Source: Candidatus Latescibacterota bacterium (GTDB lineage Bacteria; Krumholzibacteriota; Krumholzibacteriia; WVZY01). From it: 64,000 nt of DNA. The position numbers and the translations under genes are program-made. The notes below the pieces were generated by a model that saw only the letters and a program-made list of their open reading frames with translations, did not search any database and was not told the origin of the DNA. Where the stretch lies: NCBI GenBank assembly GCA_011772205.1, contig WVZY01000057.1, positions 132,190 through 196,189 of the forward strand, given 5' to 3'. Shown here one piece after another: positions 1-10,457 of this stretch. The first letter of the stretch is position 1; every line of letters starts with the position of its first letter.

Positions 1-786
1 CTGGTAATCCCTGTCGCGAAGCGTCTGAACCGGAGCGACGGTGATGCTGTCTCCGGTGTGCGTTCCCATGGGATCGAGATTTTCGATCGAGCAGACCACC
101 ACGTGGTTTGCGTCCCGATCCCGCATCACTTCGAGCTCGAATTCCTTCCACCCTTCGACGGACTCCTCGAGAAGCACTTCGCGAACGGGAGATTTCTGGA
201 GACCATTCCTCACGATCTCGATGAAGTCGTCTCTGTTTCTGGCCATGCCGCTTCCGCTTCCCCCGAGCGTATAGGAAGGCCTGACGATCACGGGGAGCTC
301 GAGGATGTCGATAATGGCCAGGGCTTCGTCGATGGTGGAGGCGACGGCGCTTCGCGGCGTCTCATGGCCAGCCGCATCGACCAGGGCTTTGAACTGTCTC
401 CTGTCCTCTGCGCGGCGGATCGCCTCGAGCGTCACGCCAATCAGCCGGATGTTGTATTTCTTCAGAATCCCGCTCTCGGCCAGCTGGACCGCGACATTCA
501 AAGCGGTCTGCCCGCCGAGTGTGGGGAGTATCGCATCACATGTTTCCTTTTCCAGAATCGAAGCACAGGTCTCCATGGTAATCGGCTCGATATAGGTAGC
601 ATCGGATAGTTCCGGGTCCGTCATGATCGTTGCCGGATTGCTGTTCACCAAAACGACCCGGAGTCCTTCTTCTTTGAGCGAGCGGATAGCCTGGGTCCCC
701 GAGTAATCGAACTCGCATCCCTGTCCGATGACAATCGGTCCCGAGCCGATGACCAGCACGCTCCCGATATCATGCAACCGAGGCAT
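1..786 (-). CDS. carB: carbamoyl-phosphate synthase large subunit, N-terminal part (runs off the window start)
   Basis: Minus-strand translation from ATG at 786: [41 protein letters not shown]...; directly downstream of and overlapping carA. Confidence 0.95.
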   Translation of the reverse strand, partial: MPRLHDIGSVLVIGSGPIVIGQGCEFDYSGTQAIRSLKEEGLRVVLVNSNPATIMTDPELSDATYIEPITMETCASILEKETCDAILPTLGGQTALNVAVQLAESGILKKYNIRLIGVTLEAIRRAEDRRQFKALVDAAGHETPRSAVASTIDEALAIIDILELPVIVRPSYTLGGSGSGMARNRDDFIEIVRNGLQKSPVREVLLEESVEGWKEFELEVMRDRDANHVVVCSIENLDPMGTHTGDSITVAPVQTLRDRDYQ

Positions 787-1963
787 TTGTTCGTTTCCTC
801 ACTTTTTGACAAAACGCTTCGAAGATAAACACGGTGTCCTGTGGGCCTGGTGAGGCTTCCGGGTGAAACTGGACGCAGTCGATATCGCGGCTTGGATCGC
901 AAAAGCCCTCGACCGTTCCGTCGTTGGAGTTGACGTAAGTAATTTCGGCGTCCGATGTTCGCTCCAGATCATCGGAAACGGCATAGCCGTGATTCTGGCT
1001 GGTGATGGAAATCCGGCCCGTCCGGCGGCAAAGAACCGGCTGGTTCGCGCCGCGGTGGCCGAACTTCATTTTGTACGTGCGACCACCCATTGCCAAAGCA
1101 ACAATCTGATGTCCCAGGCAGATGCCGAGAATTGGAATGCTTCCCAGAAGCGATTCGACTTTGCGGATAATGCCAGGTACATCTGCCGGGTCGCCCGGCC
1201 CATTGGAAAGGACAAGGAAATCGAATCCGCCGGCGAGGATATCCTTAACATCAAAGCTCACATCGAAGACGGCTGTTTTGACACCGATTGTCTGAACCCT
1301 CTCGATGATGCTCTTCTTGGTTCCCAAATCGATGAGTGCGGCACGCAGGCCGGGTACCGCGTGCGGTGTTGGAGCAGTCACTTTGTTTGGTCCTGCTGCT
1401 GCTATCGATGATTGAAGATGTGAAGGTGTTCCCAATGCATATATAGGATTCCACGTACCGCTCACCGATTGCACGAGCGATTCTTCCGCCGAGTAGGCCT
1501 TTTCCCGGGCGAGCTCGAGGAGCTCTTCATCGGTATCCTCGGCGCTCCCGATCACGCCAATCACCGCACCGCGAGATCGGATTCGTCGAGTGATGGCCCG
1601 TGTATCCACTCCAGACAGACCGGGGAGCCCTTTTTCGACCATGAATGCCTCCAGGCTGATTCGATCTGGTCCCGGGGAGAAGTAGGGTGATAACTCTCTA
1701 ACTACCAACGCACTTGCAGCACAACTCGATCTCTCGCTGTCGGTGGAGGAAACGCCGTAGTTGCCGATTTGCGGATACGTCATGACGATCAGCTGTCCCG
1801 CATAAGACGGGTCGGTGATCACTTCCTGATACCCGGTCATGGAGGTATTGAAAACCACTTCGCCCCAAACTGGGAAGTTGCCCGAGCCAATCAAGTATCC
1901 ATCGAAACGGGCCCCATCGGCGAGGATAAGCTTCCCCTTCGGTCTGTTACGGATGGCATCCAT
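770..1963 (-). CDS. carA: carbamoyl-phosphate synthase small subunit
   Basis: ORF 397 aa; amidotransferase motif [16 protein letters not shown]; overlaps carB start. Confidence 0.96.
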   Translation of the reverse strand: MDAIRNRPKGKLILADGARFDGYLIGSGNFPVWGEVVFNTSMTGYQEVITDPSYAGQLIVMTYPQIGNYGVSSTDSERSSCAASALVVRELSPYFSPGPDRISLEAFMVEKGLPGLSGVDTRAITRRIRSRGAVIGVIGSAEDTDEELLELAREKAYSAEESLVQSVSGTWNPIYALGTPSHLQSSIAAAGPNKVTAPTPHAVPGLRAALIDLGTKKSIIERVQTIGVKTAVFDVSFDVKDILAGGFDFLVLSNGPGDPADVPGIIRKVESLLGSIPILGICLGHQIVALAMGGRTYKMKFGHRGANQPVLCRRTGRISITSQNHGYAVSDDLERTSDAEITYVNSNDGTVEGFCDPSRDIDCVQFHPEASPGPQDTVFIFEAFCQKVRKRTNASVA

Positions 1964-2008
1964 TTGGATTCAAAGTCCTTTCTTGAGCAGAGGCCTGAGA
2001 CAGGGCAC

Positions 2009-2033
2009 AAAAAAACCGCTCGATCGAGCGGTT
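2009..2033 (-). terminator. intrinsic-terminator-like hairpin in carA leader (distal)
   Basis: Minus strand AACCGCTC-GATC-GAGCGGTT followed by T7. Confidence 0.7.
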
Positions 2034-2053
2034 CCGAACGGGGCGGGAAGCAC

Positions 2054-2082
2054 AAAAAAATCTCCCGCACGTTTGGGGAGAT
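2054..2082 (-). terminator. intrinsic-terminator-like hairpin in carA leader (proximal)
   Basis: Minus strand ATCTCCC-caaacgtgc-GGGAGAT followed by T7. Confidence 0.7.
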
Positions 2083-2168
2083 GAATTCTGCCGTTTTAGA
2101 TAGCGTATCACGGCTTCCCTTTCCAGCCTCGCTGTGCCAGATTAAAAGGAACTCATTTTGTTTGCGGC

Positions 2169-2197
2169 AAGATAGCCGCACAGTGTTTGTGTGTCAA
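2169..2197 (-). promoter_or_regulatory. sigma70-type promoter upstream of carAB
   Basis: Minus strand TTGACA-N17-TATCTT. Confidence 0.6.
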
Positions 2198-2354
2198 GAA
2201 GTTTTTACGGGGTGGGGGCATGGTGGACTGGAGTGAGATCCAGTTCAATCTTGGAGCCAGCTTCTCGGAGGGACGAGAGCATGGGTATAAATCACGTGGG
2301 TCACCCCGGGGGAGGGGATGTTTAGAGTGGAAAGCTTCTCACCTTTCTGTTCTT

Positions 2355-3113
2355 TTAACCGAGCAGCAAACTGATTCCTGCAGAGAGCTCGACACCGCTG
2401 TAGTTGTTCTCGATTCCCAGCGTCTCCGGGAAATCGGCCATCACGTTGTATCCCGCATGGACACCCACCATCAGGCGTCGACCAATCTGGATGTCGAGTC
2501 CACCTCCCAGGTAGCCGCCGAAAGTTCCCAGCGTTTTGGTAGTCTTCACCGTGTGATTGGTGTGGTTTTCTGTCTCCTTGTGGGATTCAATACCGAGGTA
2601 TGGACCTACGCTGGCGGTGATATAAGGTCGAAGAGGCGATAGAGCCGAAGAGACGGGATAGAATCGGATGCCAAACATCGCAGAGGTAATGATTACGGCG
2701 CTTTCGGATTCTCCTGAAGCCCCATCGATCGACGTTACTTCGGCGACGAGCCCCTTAAAAGTGATGTCGGTTGCCATTTTGTCATAGGCCCAATAGGCGT
2801 AGGAGAATGCCCCAACCAGGTCTTCAACGTGCGTCTTCTCCTGTATGTAAACGTGGGGTGACAATCTCTGATGCCGCCCCGAATCCCAGTATCCTGCTCG
2901 GAACTCCAGGCGGTGCCGCCCCGCGAGAGATCGATGGATGATGGCCGGATGACTGGTCGTTTCACTCGTCCCATTGAGGTCGGGGGATGAATAGGCGGAT
3001 TCGGATGGCGAGGCCCTGCCATTACCGGGCTGTACCAGCTGGGCACCCAGGAAGAACAGCACTGCAAGAATCCAAGCGCTCAAATGTTCCATCGTAAATC
3101 GAGGCGTAGGCAT
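2355..3113 (-). CDS. secreted outer-membrane beta-barrel-like protein
   Basis: 252 aa, signal-peptide-like N-terminus, alternating aromatic/glycine strands, hydrophobic C-terminus. Confidence 0.6.
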   Translation of the reverse strand: MPTPRFTMEHLSAWILAVLFFLGAQLVQPGNGRASPSESAYSSPDLNGTSETTSHPAIIHRSLAGRHRLEFRAGYWDSGRHQRLSPHVYIQEKTHVEDLVGAFSYAYWAYDKMATDITFKGLVAEVTSIDGASGESESAVIITSAMFGIRFYPVSSALSPLRPYITASVGPYLGIESHKETENHTNHTVKTTKTLGTFGGYLGGGLDIQIGRRLMVGVHAGYNVMADFPETLGIENNYSGVELSAGISLLLG

Positions 3114-3504
3114 GATTCTCCTCCTCTCTCGGCGGTAACATCACGCCCGTTGTAACGCAAGGCAATCGACTGCAAAGCCTCGACCCGTTGGGTGCGTGGA
3201 GACCGATGTGCTATGGAAGCGCTTTAGTATCCTCCAAAAAAATAAATATCAAGGTCGGCATTGTCAATATGCTGCGCCTGCAGATGCACCCCAATGATGA
3301 TTGCCGCGTGGAAAGCAAGAAAAGTTCTTCTATGAAAGACCTCCGGCCAGCAGCATTCGAGCGTGGGTTGACTCCAGTCCTCCAACTTGTCCAATCTGTG
3401 GAGTTTGATCTGGCACTACTCCCCTGAGAGAGGGCGGCACCTCTCCTCAGGATTGACATGCAAGGTCAATACGGATTCCCGGCGATAAAACCTGCCCGCG
3501 CCAA

Positions 3505-3729
3505 TTACGATCTCATCGAACTCGTCGATATCCGTATCTGCCTCAGTTGCAGCACGATTACAAAAAGCAGACCTATTGCAGCTATTTCAAGAAGACGTCC
3601 AGGAGAGTACAAACCTCTTACGAATGTGTATCCGGCAAAGTTGAGTATCCTTTCAAAAACGGCAATAGCTGCAACGATAAATGCTGCAAAGAGTAAAACC
3701 CGACGGACAACGGTTTCTAATGTATTCAT
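3505..3729 (-). CDS. small membrane protein, hypothetical
   Basis: 74 aa with two hydrophobic segments. Confidence 0.5.
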   Translation of the reverse strand: MNTLETVVRRVLLFAAFIVAAIAVFERILNFAGYTFVRGLYSPGRLLEIAAIGLLFVIVLQLRQIRISTSSMRS

Positions 3730-3742
3730 CGGACTTGCCTCC

Positions 3743-4042
3743 TTATTTGCGGTGGAATACCCTTACTTGATCCGAAAGTTCATTTTGTATGATGTTATAA
3801 GTTGCCATTCGAATGTTACCCTCATCGTCTTCGAACCAGAGTTGAACCCAATGCCTAATATCAGGCGCGCTGCTCACTGTAATCAGCTTTCCCCAATTCG
3901 AAGGAAAGGAATCTTCGAAGGGCAATTCTTCAACAGCTACCGCCCCCATTGTCACAGGTTTCTCTTCAGTCAATTTCGCGCAAGATATATTGAGAATGAC
4001 AAGAACCGCGATGCCCAAGTATATGCTTGCTCGACGTGACAT
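3743..4042 (-). CDS. small putative lipoprotein
   Basis: From internal ATG: MSRRASIYLGIAVLVILNISCAKL (lipobox-like); adjacent same-strand ORF. Confidence 0.5.
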   Translation of the reverse strand: MSRRASIYLGIAVLVILNISCAKLTEEKPVTMGAVAVEELPFEDSFPSNWGKLITVSSAPDIRHWVQLWFEDDEGNIRMATYNIIQNELSDQVRVFHRK

Positions 4043-4301
4043 AAGGCCTCCTTTCTTCCGCCAAGTGAAACGCGGAACGTTTTGCACCGTTTTCCCCTTA
4101 ATCACATCAATCAACCCATATCACAGAAGTGAATCGCAGATAAAGTGATAATTTGAGAAAAACTGAAAAGAAAAATACGGCTAAGTGCTGAATATCGTGG
4201 ATGAGTTTCTGGGGGTTGGCTCCAATGTCGTGCTGAAATCTGCGCAACCACCACCAAGGGTGAGAGGCCCGGCGCTCTTTATTCATCCAGCCACAAATCA
4301 A

Positions 4302-4871
4302 TTATTCTGAAAAAAGCGCCTTTACCTTCCCCCATGTGGTTTCACGTGTGGGAACTGTGATGAGTATTGGGCGGGGGCAGCTGGCGTTACCATTGATTGT
4401 GCTCATCAATCCGGTAGGGAAAAAAGTGTTGCCGTCGCAATCCGATGCTTCAATCAGGCCGGAAGGGAATTCTGGATGTGCCAACACTGTATAATAGCAG
4501 CAGCTTGGCAGCGGGAAGCTCGCAAAATACGTGATCGACATGACGGTCGTTGGAGCGGGTTCGCACGAGAAGTGAGAAAGCACGATTCCATCCTGAGAGT
4601 TTCCGGGTGGAAGGATATAAGTTGCATCGTAGTAATCCTCTAGCCACACCGCGGTGCTCATGCAAGCCGGCATCGGAGCCGAAAAAGCGATGGTCTGCAC
4701 TTCCGGCGTCCCAGTATAGACGACGTAGAAGATGATGAGCCCGAGTCCTGGAGCAATCATATCACACTCAGCTCCTGCAGGATCGGCGTAAACAGCGATC
4801 TTGCCTCCTTGGGCGGGGACATCGTTTGTTGACAAGAGAAGAATGAGGAAAACGAATAGCAGTTTTTTCAT
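4302..4871 (-). CDS. secreted protein with C-terminal TTWGKVKALF motif
   Basis: 189 aa; signal peptide MKKLLFVFLILLLSTNDVPAQ; C-terminus RETTWGKVKALFSE. Confidence 0.7.
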   Translation of the reverse strand: MKKLLFVFLILLLSTNDVPAQGGKIAVYADPAGAECDMIAPGLGLIIFYVVYTGTPEVQTIAFSAPMPACMSTAVWLEDYYDATYILPPGNSQDGIVLSHFSCEPAPTTVMSITYFASFPLPSCCYYTVLAHPEFPSGLIEASDCDGNTFFPTGLMSTINGNASCPRPILITVPTRETTWGKVKALFSE

Positions 4872-5174
4872 TTCTAAGTACGCTCCCGGCCAAATTAAAT
4901 GCTGATCGGACGGCCATTGATATCCTATCGGAAAGATGTAGCACTGCAGCGAATAGACGCTTCCAATATGTTATCTATTATAATCTTAGCACATATTTAG
5001 AAATGGGCAACTTTTGCAATGATGCGACTTGCAAAAGCATTACAGTCAAGATGTATTCAGGGAATCCATCGGATTTGCTGGCGATTGGGTTTGAAAGGCT
5101 TCGCACATTATCGATCCGGGAAGGTTGAGCGAATGCACAGGAAGGTTGAGTGAATGTGATGGTTCCGCCGGCAG

Positions 5175-5378
5175 CTATCCATCACGCTTGAATATCAATT
5201 CAAAATGCTTCGCGGAGTGGGGAAGCTCGATTCCGGGTCTGAGAATCTGCACCAGCTGCCATCCCTCTCGCTCATATTCGCGGATGACATCCTGATACTT
5301 TTCTCCTCGGGGACGACTGCCAGATCCACACCTCTCTTTCAAGCGGATATATTTGCATTCATGTGCTTGTTGGATCAT
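5175..5378 (-). CDS. DUF4177-like small protein
   Basis: YQDVIREYEREGWQLVQIL...KHFELIFKR; SD-like GAGGAG before ATG at 5378. Confidence 0.5.
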   Translation of the reverse strand: MIQQAHECKYIRLKERCGSGSRPRGEKYQDVIREYEREGWQLVQILRPGIELPHSAKHFELIFKRDG

Positions 5379-5575
5379 TACTGCTCCTCTCATGGCATCC
5401 GTCTGGTTAGGAAGAGGCGCTTGCTCTCAAGCTTCCAAAATGAGGTTCAAATACATATACGTTTGAGGAGAGCATTTTATTCAATAAAAATGATGGGGGA
5501 GGTCGGATTTTTATTAAATGCGGTCATTTGTGAGGCTTACAATTGCCGATGATTTCCCAAGTATGAAAGAACATT

Positions 5576-5845
5576 TCAAGCGTCCGTTGGGGCCGCCCGA
5601 AGTTGTCGGGCTAAGGAGGTTGCTGGGGTAAGTACTTTCACTTTGGGAAAGTCGACATCTGTCCAGGCGACGTGGTGGATGTCATTGATGAAAGTTTTGA
5701 GCCCCACGAGTGCAATGATCTCGGTGATCTCCACGTCGCTATAACCTGCTTCGCGCACGCGAGCCAGATCCTCGTCCGTTGCATTTCCGCGGGCCTCCAC
5801 GAGCAGCCGGGCAGACCTGAAAATGATTTCTTCTTTCGGTTTTTA
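5576..5845 (-). pseudogene. C-terminal remnant of a carboxymuconolactone decarboxylase/AhpD-like protein
   Basis: RSARLLVEARGNATDEDLARVREAGYSDVEITEIIALVGLKTFINDIHHVAWTDVDFPKV; in-frame stop immediately upstream and no N-terminal half seen. Confidence 0.6.
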
Positions 5846-5997
5846 TTAGGCAGGATGCACGCCGTATTGCGGGAACTGAACAAGCCTATTATTAATAAGC
5901 AGTTGAAGCATTCCAGCTCTGATCCAGATTGCACCGAAATATCGTTAATACTATTTTAGCGTTGACAATAATCGAAATATCGTTGTTCATTGCCCCC

Positions 5998-7626
5998 ATG
6001 GAACTGCCTCCGGGATACAAACCCGACTTCGAATCCTTCAAAGACCTCTTGCTGGAGATGGCGCAGGAGCGTGACCTCGACGCTATTTTGAAACTCGCCG
6101 TTTCCAGATTGGCCGCCCGGCCGCACATGGGACTCGCCAGGATTTGGCTCGTAAAATCGGGGGATATCTGTGTGAGGTGCCCGATGCGGACCGAATGTCC
6201 TGATCAGACCTTATGCCTCCACCTGGTAGCCAGCGCTGGGCGTCCCTTTGCAGAGGCATCTGCAAACTGGTCGCGCCTGAACGGTGAGTTCAGCCGGTTT
6301 CCACTTGGCGTCCGCAAGATCGGTAGGATTGGGGCCAGTGGGGTGCCCGTTCACATCGAAGATGTGGGGAGGGATATAGGATGGATGGCCAAGCCGGATT
6401 GGCTCAAGAAGGAAGGGATACGGAGTTTTTCGGGCCAGCCTCTCGTTTACAAAGGAGAGACGATCGGTGTGATCGCCGTCTTTTCGCGCATCAAACTTTT
6501 AGAGGAAGGTCTTTTCTGGTTGAGAATGATCGCCGACCACCTCGCCGCCGCCATCGCCAACGCCCGCGCGTTTGAAGAAGTCGATCGCCTTCGGCGAAAG
6601 CTTGAGCTCCAAAATGCGTACCTTCAGGAGGAAATGCTCGAACTCCAAGCATATGGAAACATCGTGGGCAAAAGTCCCGCGCTCAAAAATGTGCTCCGTC
6701 AAATCGAGATGGTCTCGCCGACGGATGCCGGCGTGCTGATCGTGGGAGAATCGGGTACGGGCAAGGAGCTCGTTGCCCGTGAGATCCACCGCAACAGCAC
6801 GCGGAGCGCTAAACCGATGATCAAAGTGAACTGTGCAACAATTCCGCGAGAGCTCTATGAGAGCGAGTTTTTCGGGCATGTGAGAGGCGCCTTCAATGGA
6901 GCGGTGAGGGACCGCGCAGGTCGATTCGAGCTGGCCCACGAGGGAACATTGTTTCTCGATCAGGTTGGCGAGATCCCCCTCGAGCTGCAGGGTAAGCTGC
7001 TTCGCGTTCTGCAGGAGGGTCAATATGAGCGCGTGGGAGACGAGCGAACACGTCAGGTTGACGTACGTATCATTGCGGCCACGAACAAAAACCTGAAAAA
7101 GGAAATTCAGGAAGGGCGGTTTCGGAAGGACCTTTACTACCGGCTCAATGTCTTTCCGATCGAAGTCGCGCCGCTGAGGCACCGAAAAGAAGATATTCCT
7201 CTTCTAGCGGAGCGCTTTCTGAAACAGGCAACCCAGAAACTGAGCTGGCCCCGGCCCCGACTCACTCAGGCCAATATGCTACAGCTGCGAGATTATGATT
7301 GGCCGGGAAACGCAAGGGAATTGCAGAACATCATCGAACGTGCAGTGATTACGTCCCGGTCACGAACCCTTCGCTTTGACTTTCCTGCTGGGGACATGCC
7401 ACGCGAAGCTTCGCTTCCACCCATCCCACCCCCACCGAAAGATGATGCGCCGCCTTTTGTGACCGCTGCGGAGATACGGCACCTCGAAAAAGAAAATCTT
7501 CTCGCCGTTTTGGAACTCACGAAGTGGAAGATCTATGGACGGGGCGGTGCCGCCGAATTGCTCGGCATGAAGCCGACGACGTTGTTTTCTAAAATCAAAA
7601 AGATGGGGCTAAAAAAGCCCGGTTAA
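5998..7626 (+). CDS. sigma54-dependent Fis-family transcriptional regulator (GAF-AAA+-HTH)
   Basis: GAF region with [16 protein letters not shown]; Walker A GESGTGKE; variant loop GAFNGA; variant Walker [10 protein letters not shown]-terminal Fis-like helix. ORF track start 5929 (TTG); ATG at 5998 preferred. Confidence 0.9.
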   Translation: MELPPGYKPDFESFKDLLLEMAQERDLDAILKLAVSRLAARPHMGLARIWLVKSGDICVRCPMRTECPDQTLCLHLVASAGRPFAEASANWSRLNGEFSRFPLGVRKIGRIGASGVPVHIEDVGRDIGWMAKPDWLKKEGIRSFSGQPLVYKGETIGVIAVFSRIKLLEEGLFWLRMIADHLAAAIANARAFEEVDRLRRKLELQNAYLQEEMLELQAYGNIVGKSPALKNVLRQIEMVSPTDAGVLIVGESGTGKELVAREIHRNSTRSAKPMIKVNCATIPRELYESEFFGHVRGAFNGAVRDRAGRFELAHEGTLFLDQVGEIPLELQGKLLRVLQEGQYERVGDERTRQVDVRIIAATNKNLKKEIQEGRFRKDLYYRLNVFPIEVAPLRHRKEDIPLLAERFLKQATQKLSWPRPRLTQANMLQLRDYDWPGNARELQNIIERAVITSRSRTLRFDFPAGDMPREASLPPIPPPPKDDAPPFVTAAEIRHLEKENLLAVLELTKWKIYGRGGAAELLGMKPTTLFSKIKKMGLKKPG

Positions 7627-7713
7627 GTCAAGGGACGCGCATGTCTTCCAGGGAGAGCGATTCATTGACCGGACAGCGTTTCTTCTCTCCGGCTGGGATA
7701 ATCGGCCAGCTGA

Positions 7714-9357
7714 CTAGAACTTCTCATCATATTTGGTCCATAATTCATCGCCGAGCTTCCAAGCCCGCTCGACCACTTTTTCGCCCCACTTAATGTTATA
7801 GTCCGTGAGGAACTCAATCGCTTTCTTGCGGTTCTTCTTCAGAAGTTCCTGAGCTTTGTCCTCGATAGCCTTTTGGTTTTGGAACAATTCTGTCTGGAGC
7901 GGCTTCCAAACGGCGGTGACATCGTGACGCATGTCGCCCCAGCGCTGGGCGGTCAGAGTGCCGAGACGATTGAACGCCCACCAACCGGAATCGTGGATGT
8001 AACCATTAGCCCTCCCGGATGTTTTGTGGTACTTGGATACGTCGCTAATGCAGCAGTAGAAGGGAATGTAGATCGATGTCGCCACGTTATCCAGTGCGAT
8101 CCACGCGACGCCGCCAACTTCATCGGGGAGCCAATCACGCGATTGGAGGATTGACGCGTACATCGTGTACCACCGGGCGATGGTACGCTCCCCCCGCCAT
8201 CCCCATCCACCATTGATGTCGAAGATCTTGTTCATGTCGTATGGCATGAAGGGATTGGCCAAGGGAGAGATTTCATATTTTCCCTCACCGTTGACCCAAG
8301 TAATGTTCTTGATGAAGTTATAGTCGGTACTTTCGTAGTAATCCTGGAAAATGGCTACCATTTTCTCGAGTGGCACAAGTGTGTCCGGTTTTACCGAGAA
8401 AGGGAAGTTCTCCGAATTCGGGTGCAGCTTCAGTGAGGGGGCGACCAAATCGAATACGCGCCATTCCCTCCGGGTTGCTGCAAAGGAGGTTCGGCCTTCC
8501 GGATCGTAAGCATAACAGAATTCGAATGGACCTCTCTCCGGGTTCCACCATCCACTGTCTTGTGCGACGGTGAACACGTTTTCAGATGCCATGAAATAAT
8601 CGGGATTGTTCAAGTCGATCTGGCGGATGCGGCTGGCGTTGGCGTTCACGGTGACGTGCTCGTCGGGAACTCTCTGGGCCGCCCAAATCGAACCGACATT
8701 GCCCTTGCCGGGACCGACGATTTCGAAATGCCAGGCTTCCTTCGTATCGATCATCGACAGGCATTCGCCTTCATCGATCCACCCGTATTTTGTGGTCAGT
8801 TCTCCAGCCAGCTTTACGGCCTCCCGTGCGGTGGTGCATCGTTCCATGAGAGTGGTCACCAGCTGTTCGCAGTCGATGAGCCCCTTATCCGACTTCAGTG
8901 TTTTGCGTCCTCCAAAAGTGGATTCCCCGATACCGAGCTGGTGATCGTTCATGCATGGATAAGCCGTGTTGATGAATCCATGGGTGGATTCCACCTGAGG
9001 GATTTCCCCGATGGGAACATATTTATAAGCGGGCATGGCCAGGGAGTCATCATTGGTGCGGTGGACCATCGTTGCCATCGACCCTCTTTTGTGTTTTTTA
9101 GCCGGTACTATGTTGAACCATGAGCGGGTCCGGTGGCTGTCGCATGTATGGGATGTCATAACGGAACCGTCGGCCGATGCCAGCCGTCCTACAGTGACGA
9201 CGGTGCATCCATCGGACCGATCCACGGCTGAATCGGGTTTTGTATTGTCTGCCGATGCGATTGGGCTTTGAAATACGATGAAAAACGTCGCGAGCAAAAA
9301 GCAGGAAAGAACGAGCAGGCTGGTGATTCCACTGCGAGTGGTCGAGAGTTTTCCCAT
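7714..9357 (-). CDS. secreted dipeptidase, peptidase C69 (U34) family
   Basis: Signal peptide then DGCTVVTVGRLASADGSVMTSHTCDS; start chosen at 9357 behind GGGAGGA. Confidence 0.85.
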   Translation of the reverse strand: MGKLSTTRSGITSLLVLSCFLLATFFIVFQSPIASADNTKPDSAVDRSDGCTVVTVGRLASADGSVMTSHTCDSHRTRSWFNIVPAKKHKRGSMATMVHRTNDDSLAMPAYKYVPIGEIPQVESTHGFINTAYPCMNDHQLGIGESTFGGRKTLKSDKGLIDCEQLVTTLMERCTTAREAVKLAGELTTKYGWIDEGECLSMIDTKEAWHFEIVGPGKGNVGSIWAAQRVPDEHVTVNANASRIRQIDLNNPDYFMASENVFTVAQDSGWWNPERGPFEFCYAYDPEGRTSFAATRREWRVFDLVAPSLKLHPNSENFPFSVKPDTLVPLEKMVAIFQDYYESTDYNFIKNITWVNGEGKYEISPLANPFMPYDMNKIFDINGGWGWRGERTIARWYTMYASILQSRDWLPDEVGGVAWIALDNVATSIYIPFYCCISDVSKYHKTSGRANGYIHDSGWWAFNRLGTLTAQRWGDMRHDVTAVWKPLQTELFQNQKAIEDKAQELLKKNRKKAIEFLTDYNIKWGEKVVERAWKLGDELWTKYDEKF

Positions 9358-9512
9358 TGCATTTCCTCCCATTGAAATAATCCGGTTTGATTGTTGTGAG
9401 GCGAGAATCCGAAGCGCAATATTACCATAGTCCCATGGTGCCCCTTCAAGGGGAAAATCACTTAATTTCAACAGATTATGCGGTGCTGCCAATCTCAAAA
9501 TTACCCAGGCAG

Positions 9513-10379
9513 CTACCACGGGGATCCGATAATGCGAATACCCAGATTAAAAGTTTGCCCAGCACCGTTGTTCTTCCCTACAAGGAAAATCGAATACAGA
9601 CCCTCCAGTTCTATATTGGATGTCAGGTAGTATTTTCCCCCCAAACCGGTTTGCGAATAATAAGAGTTCCAAGATGCGCCGTCCCAAGTCGGAATGAGCT
9701 CCACAGGGAGGTAAATCGTCCACCTGCGTGCAGGGAAGTAATTGAGGATGGCCTTGAATGGAGTGAGAAAGTCGGTCCTGCTCGAGTCGAACCTGAAGAG
9801 AAGGCTGGGCTCGAAATAAGCGAGCGATCGATCGCTCAGTGGAAGATCGTAGAAGAACTGGGTCCACCATTGGACATCGTCGTAGTCCAAGAATGGCTGG
9901 TCGTTGTCACCTTCGAGATTGGATGCAACCGGGATGATGAGCGACGTCTGCAGAGCGAGCGTTCGAACCATGCTAAAGGGAGACAGCTTGATTTTAGGAG
10001 CGATCGACGCCAGCGCCGATCGGGAGTCTGACCCCGAAGAGAACTTGAACAGGGAAAAAGGAGAGCTGGATTTTTCGTCGATGCGCACCGATCTGAAATA
10101 CAGGTCGAGTCCGATGTTCATGCGGGGATCGATGCCGAAAAGAAGATTGGTAATTCCCGTAAAATACGTGACCCGAAAATCCAGGTCCTGCTTGTTCCCG
10201 TCGTTGTCAAAGACGGCGGTTTGCGTATACAGGTTGTTGAATTGCTTGAACTCGAGTTGACCTGTTCCAAGCAACTTCGATGGTGTATACGATCTCGCAT
10301 CCTGGGCGGCAGCGCTTTGGAGGCAAATAGAGCTGCAATTGACGATTATAAAAACGATGCTGATTAGCCATTTGGACAT
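9513..10379 (-). CDS. putative outer-membrane beta-barrel (transporter-like) protein
   Basis: 288 aa, signal peptide, many amphipathic beta strands. Confidence 0.6.
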   Translation of the reverse strand: MSKWLISIVFIIVNCSSICLQSAAAQDARSYTPSKLLGTGQLEFKQFNNLYTQTAVFDNDGNKQDLDFRVTYFTGITNLLFGIDPRMNIGLDLYFRSVRIDEKSSSPFSLFKFSSGSDSRSALASIAPKIKLSPFSMVRTLALQTSLIIPVASNLEGDNDQPFLDYDDVQWWTQFFYDLPLSDRSLAYFEPSLLFRFDSSRTDFLTPFKAILNYFPARRWTIYLPVELIPTWDGASWNSYYSQTGLGGKYYLTSNIELEGLYSIFLVGKNNGAGQTFNLGIRIIGSPW

Positions 10380-10457
10380 TTAAATCCGCTCCATGTCCGC
10401 GTTCTAGTGTTTTGAATCCGCGTTTCTATGAGTCATGAATTGAAGATTGCATCCGGA

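Noticed and set aside
58-609. 183-aa plus-strand ORF opposite carB
   Set aside because: carB translation on the minus strand is unambiguous; shadow ORF.
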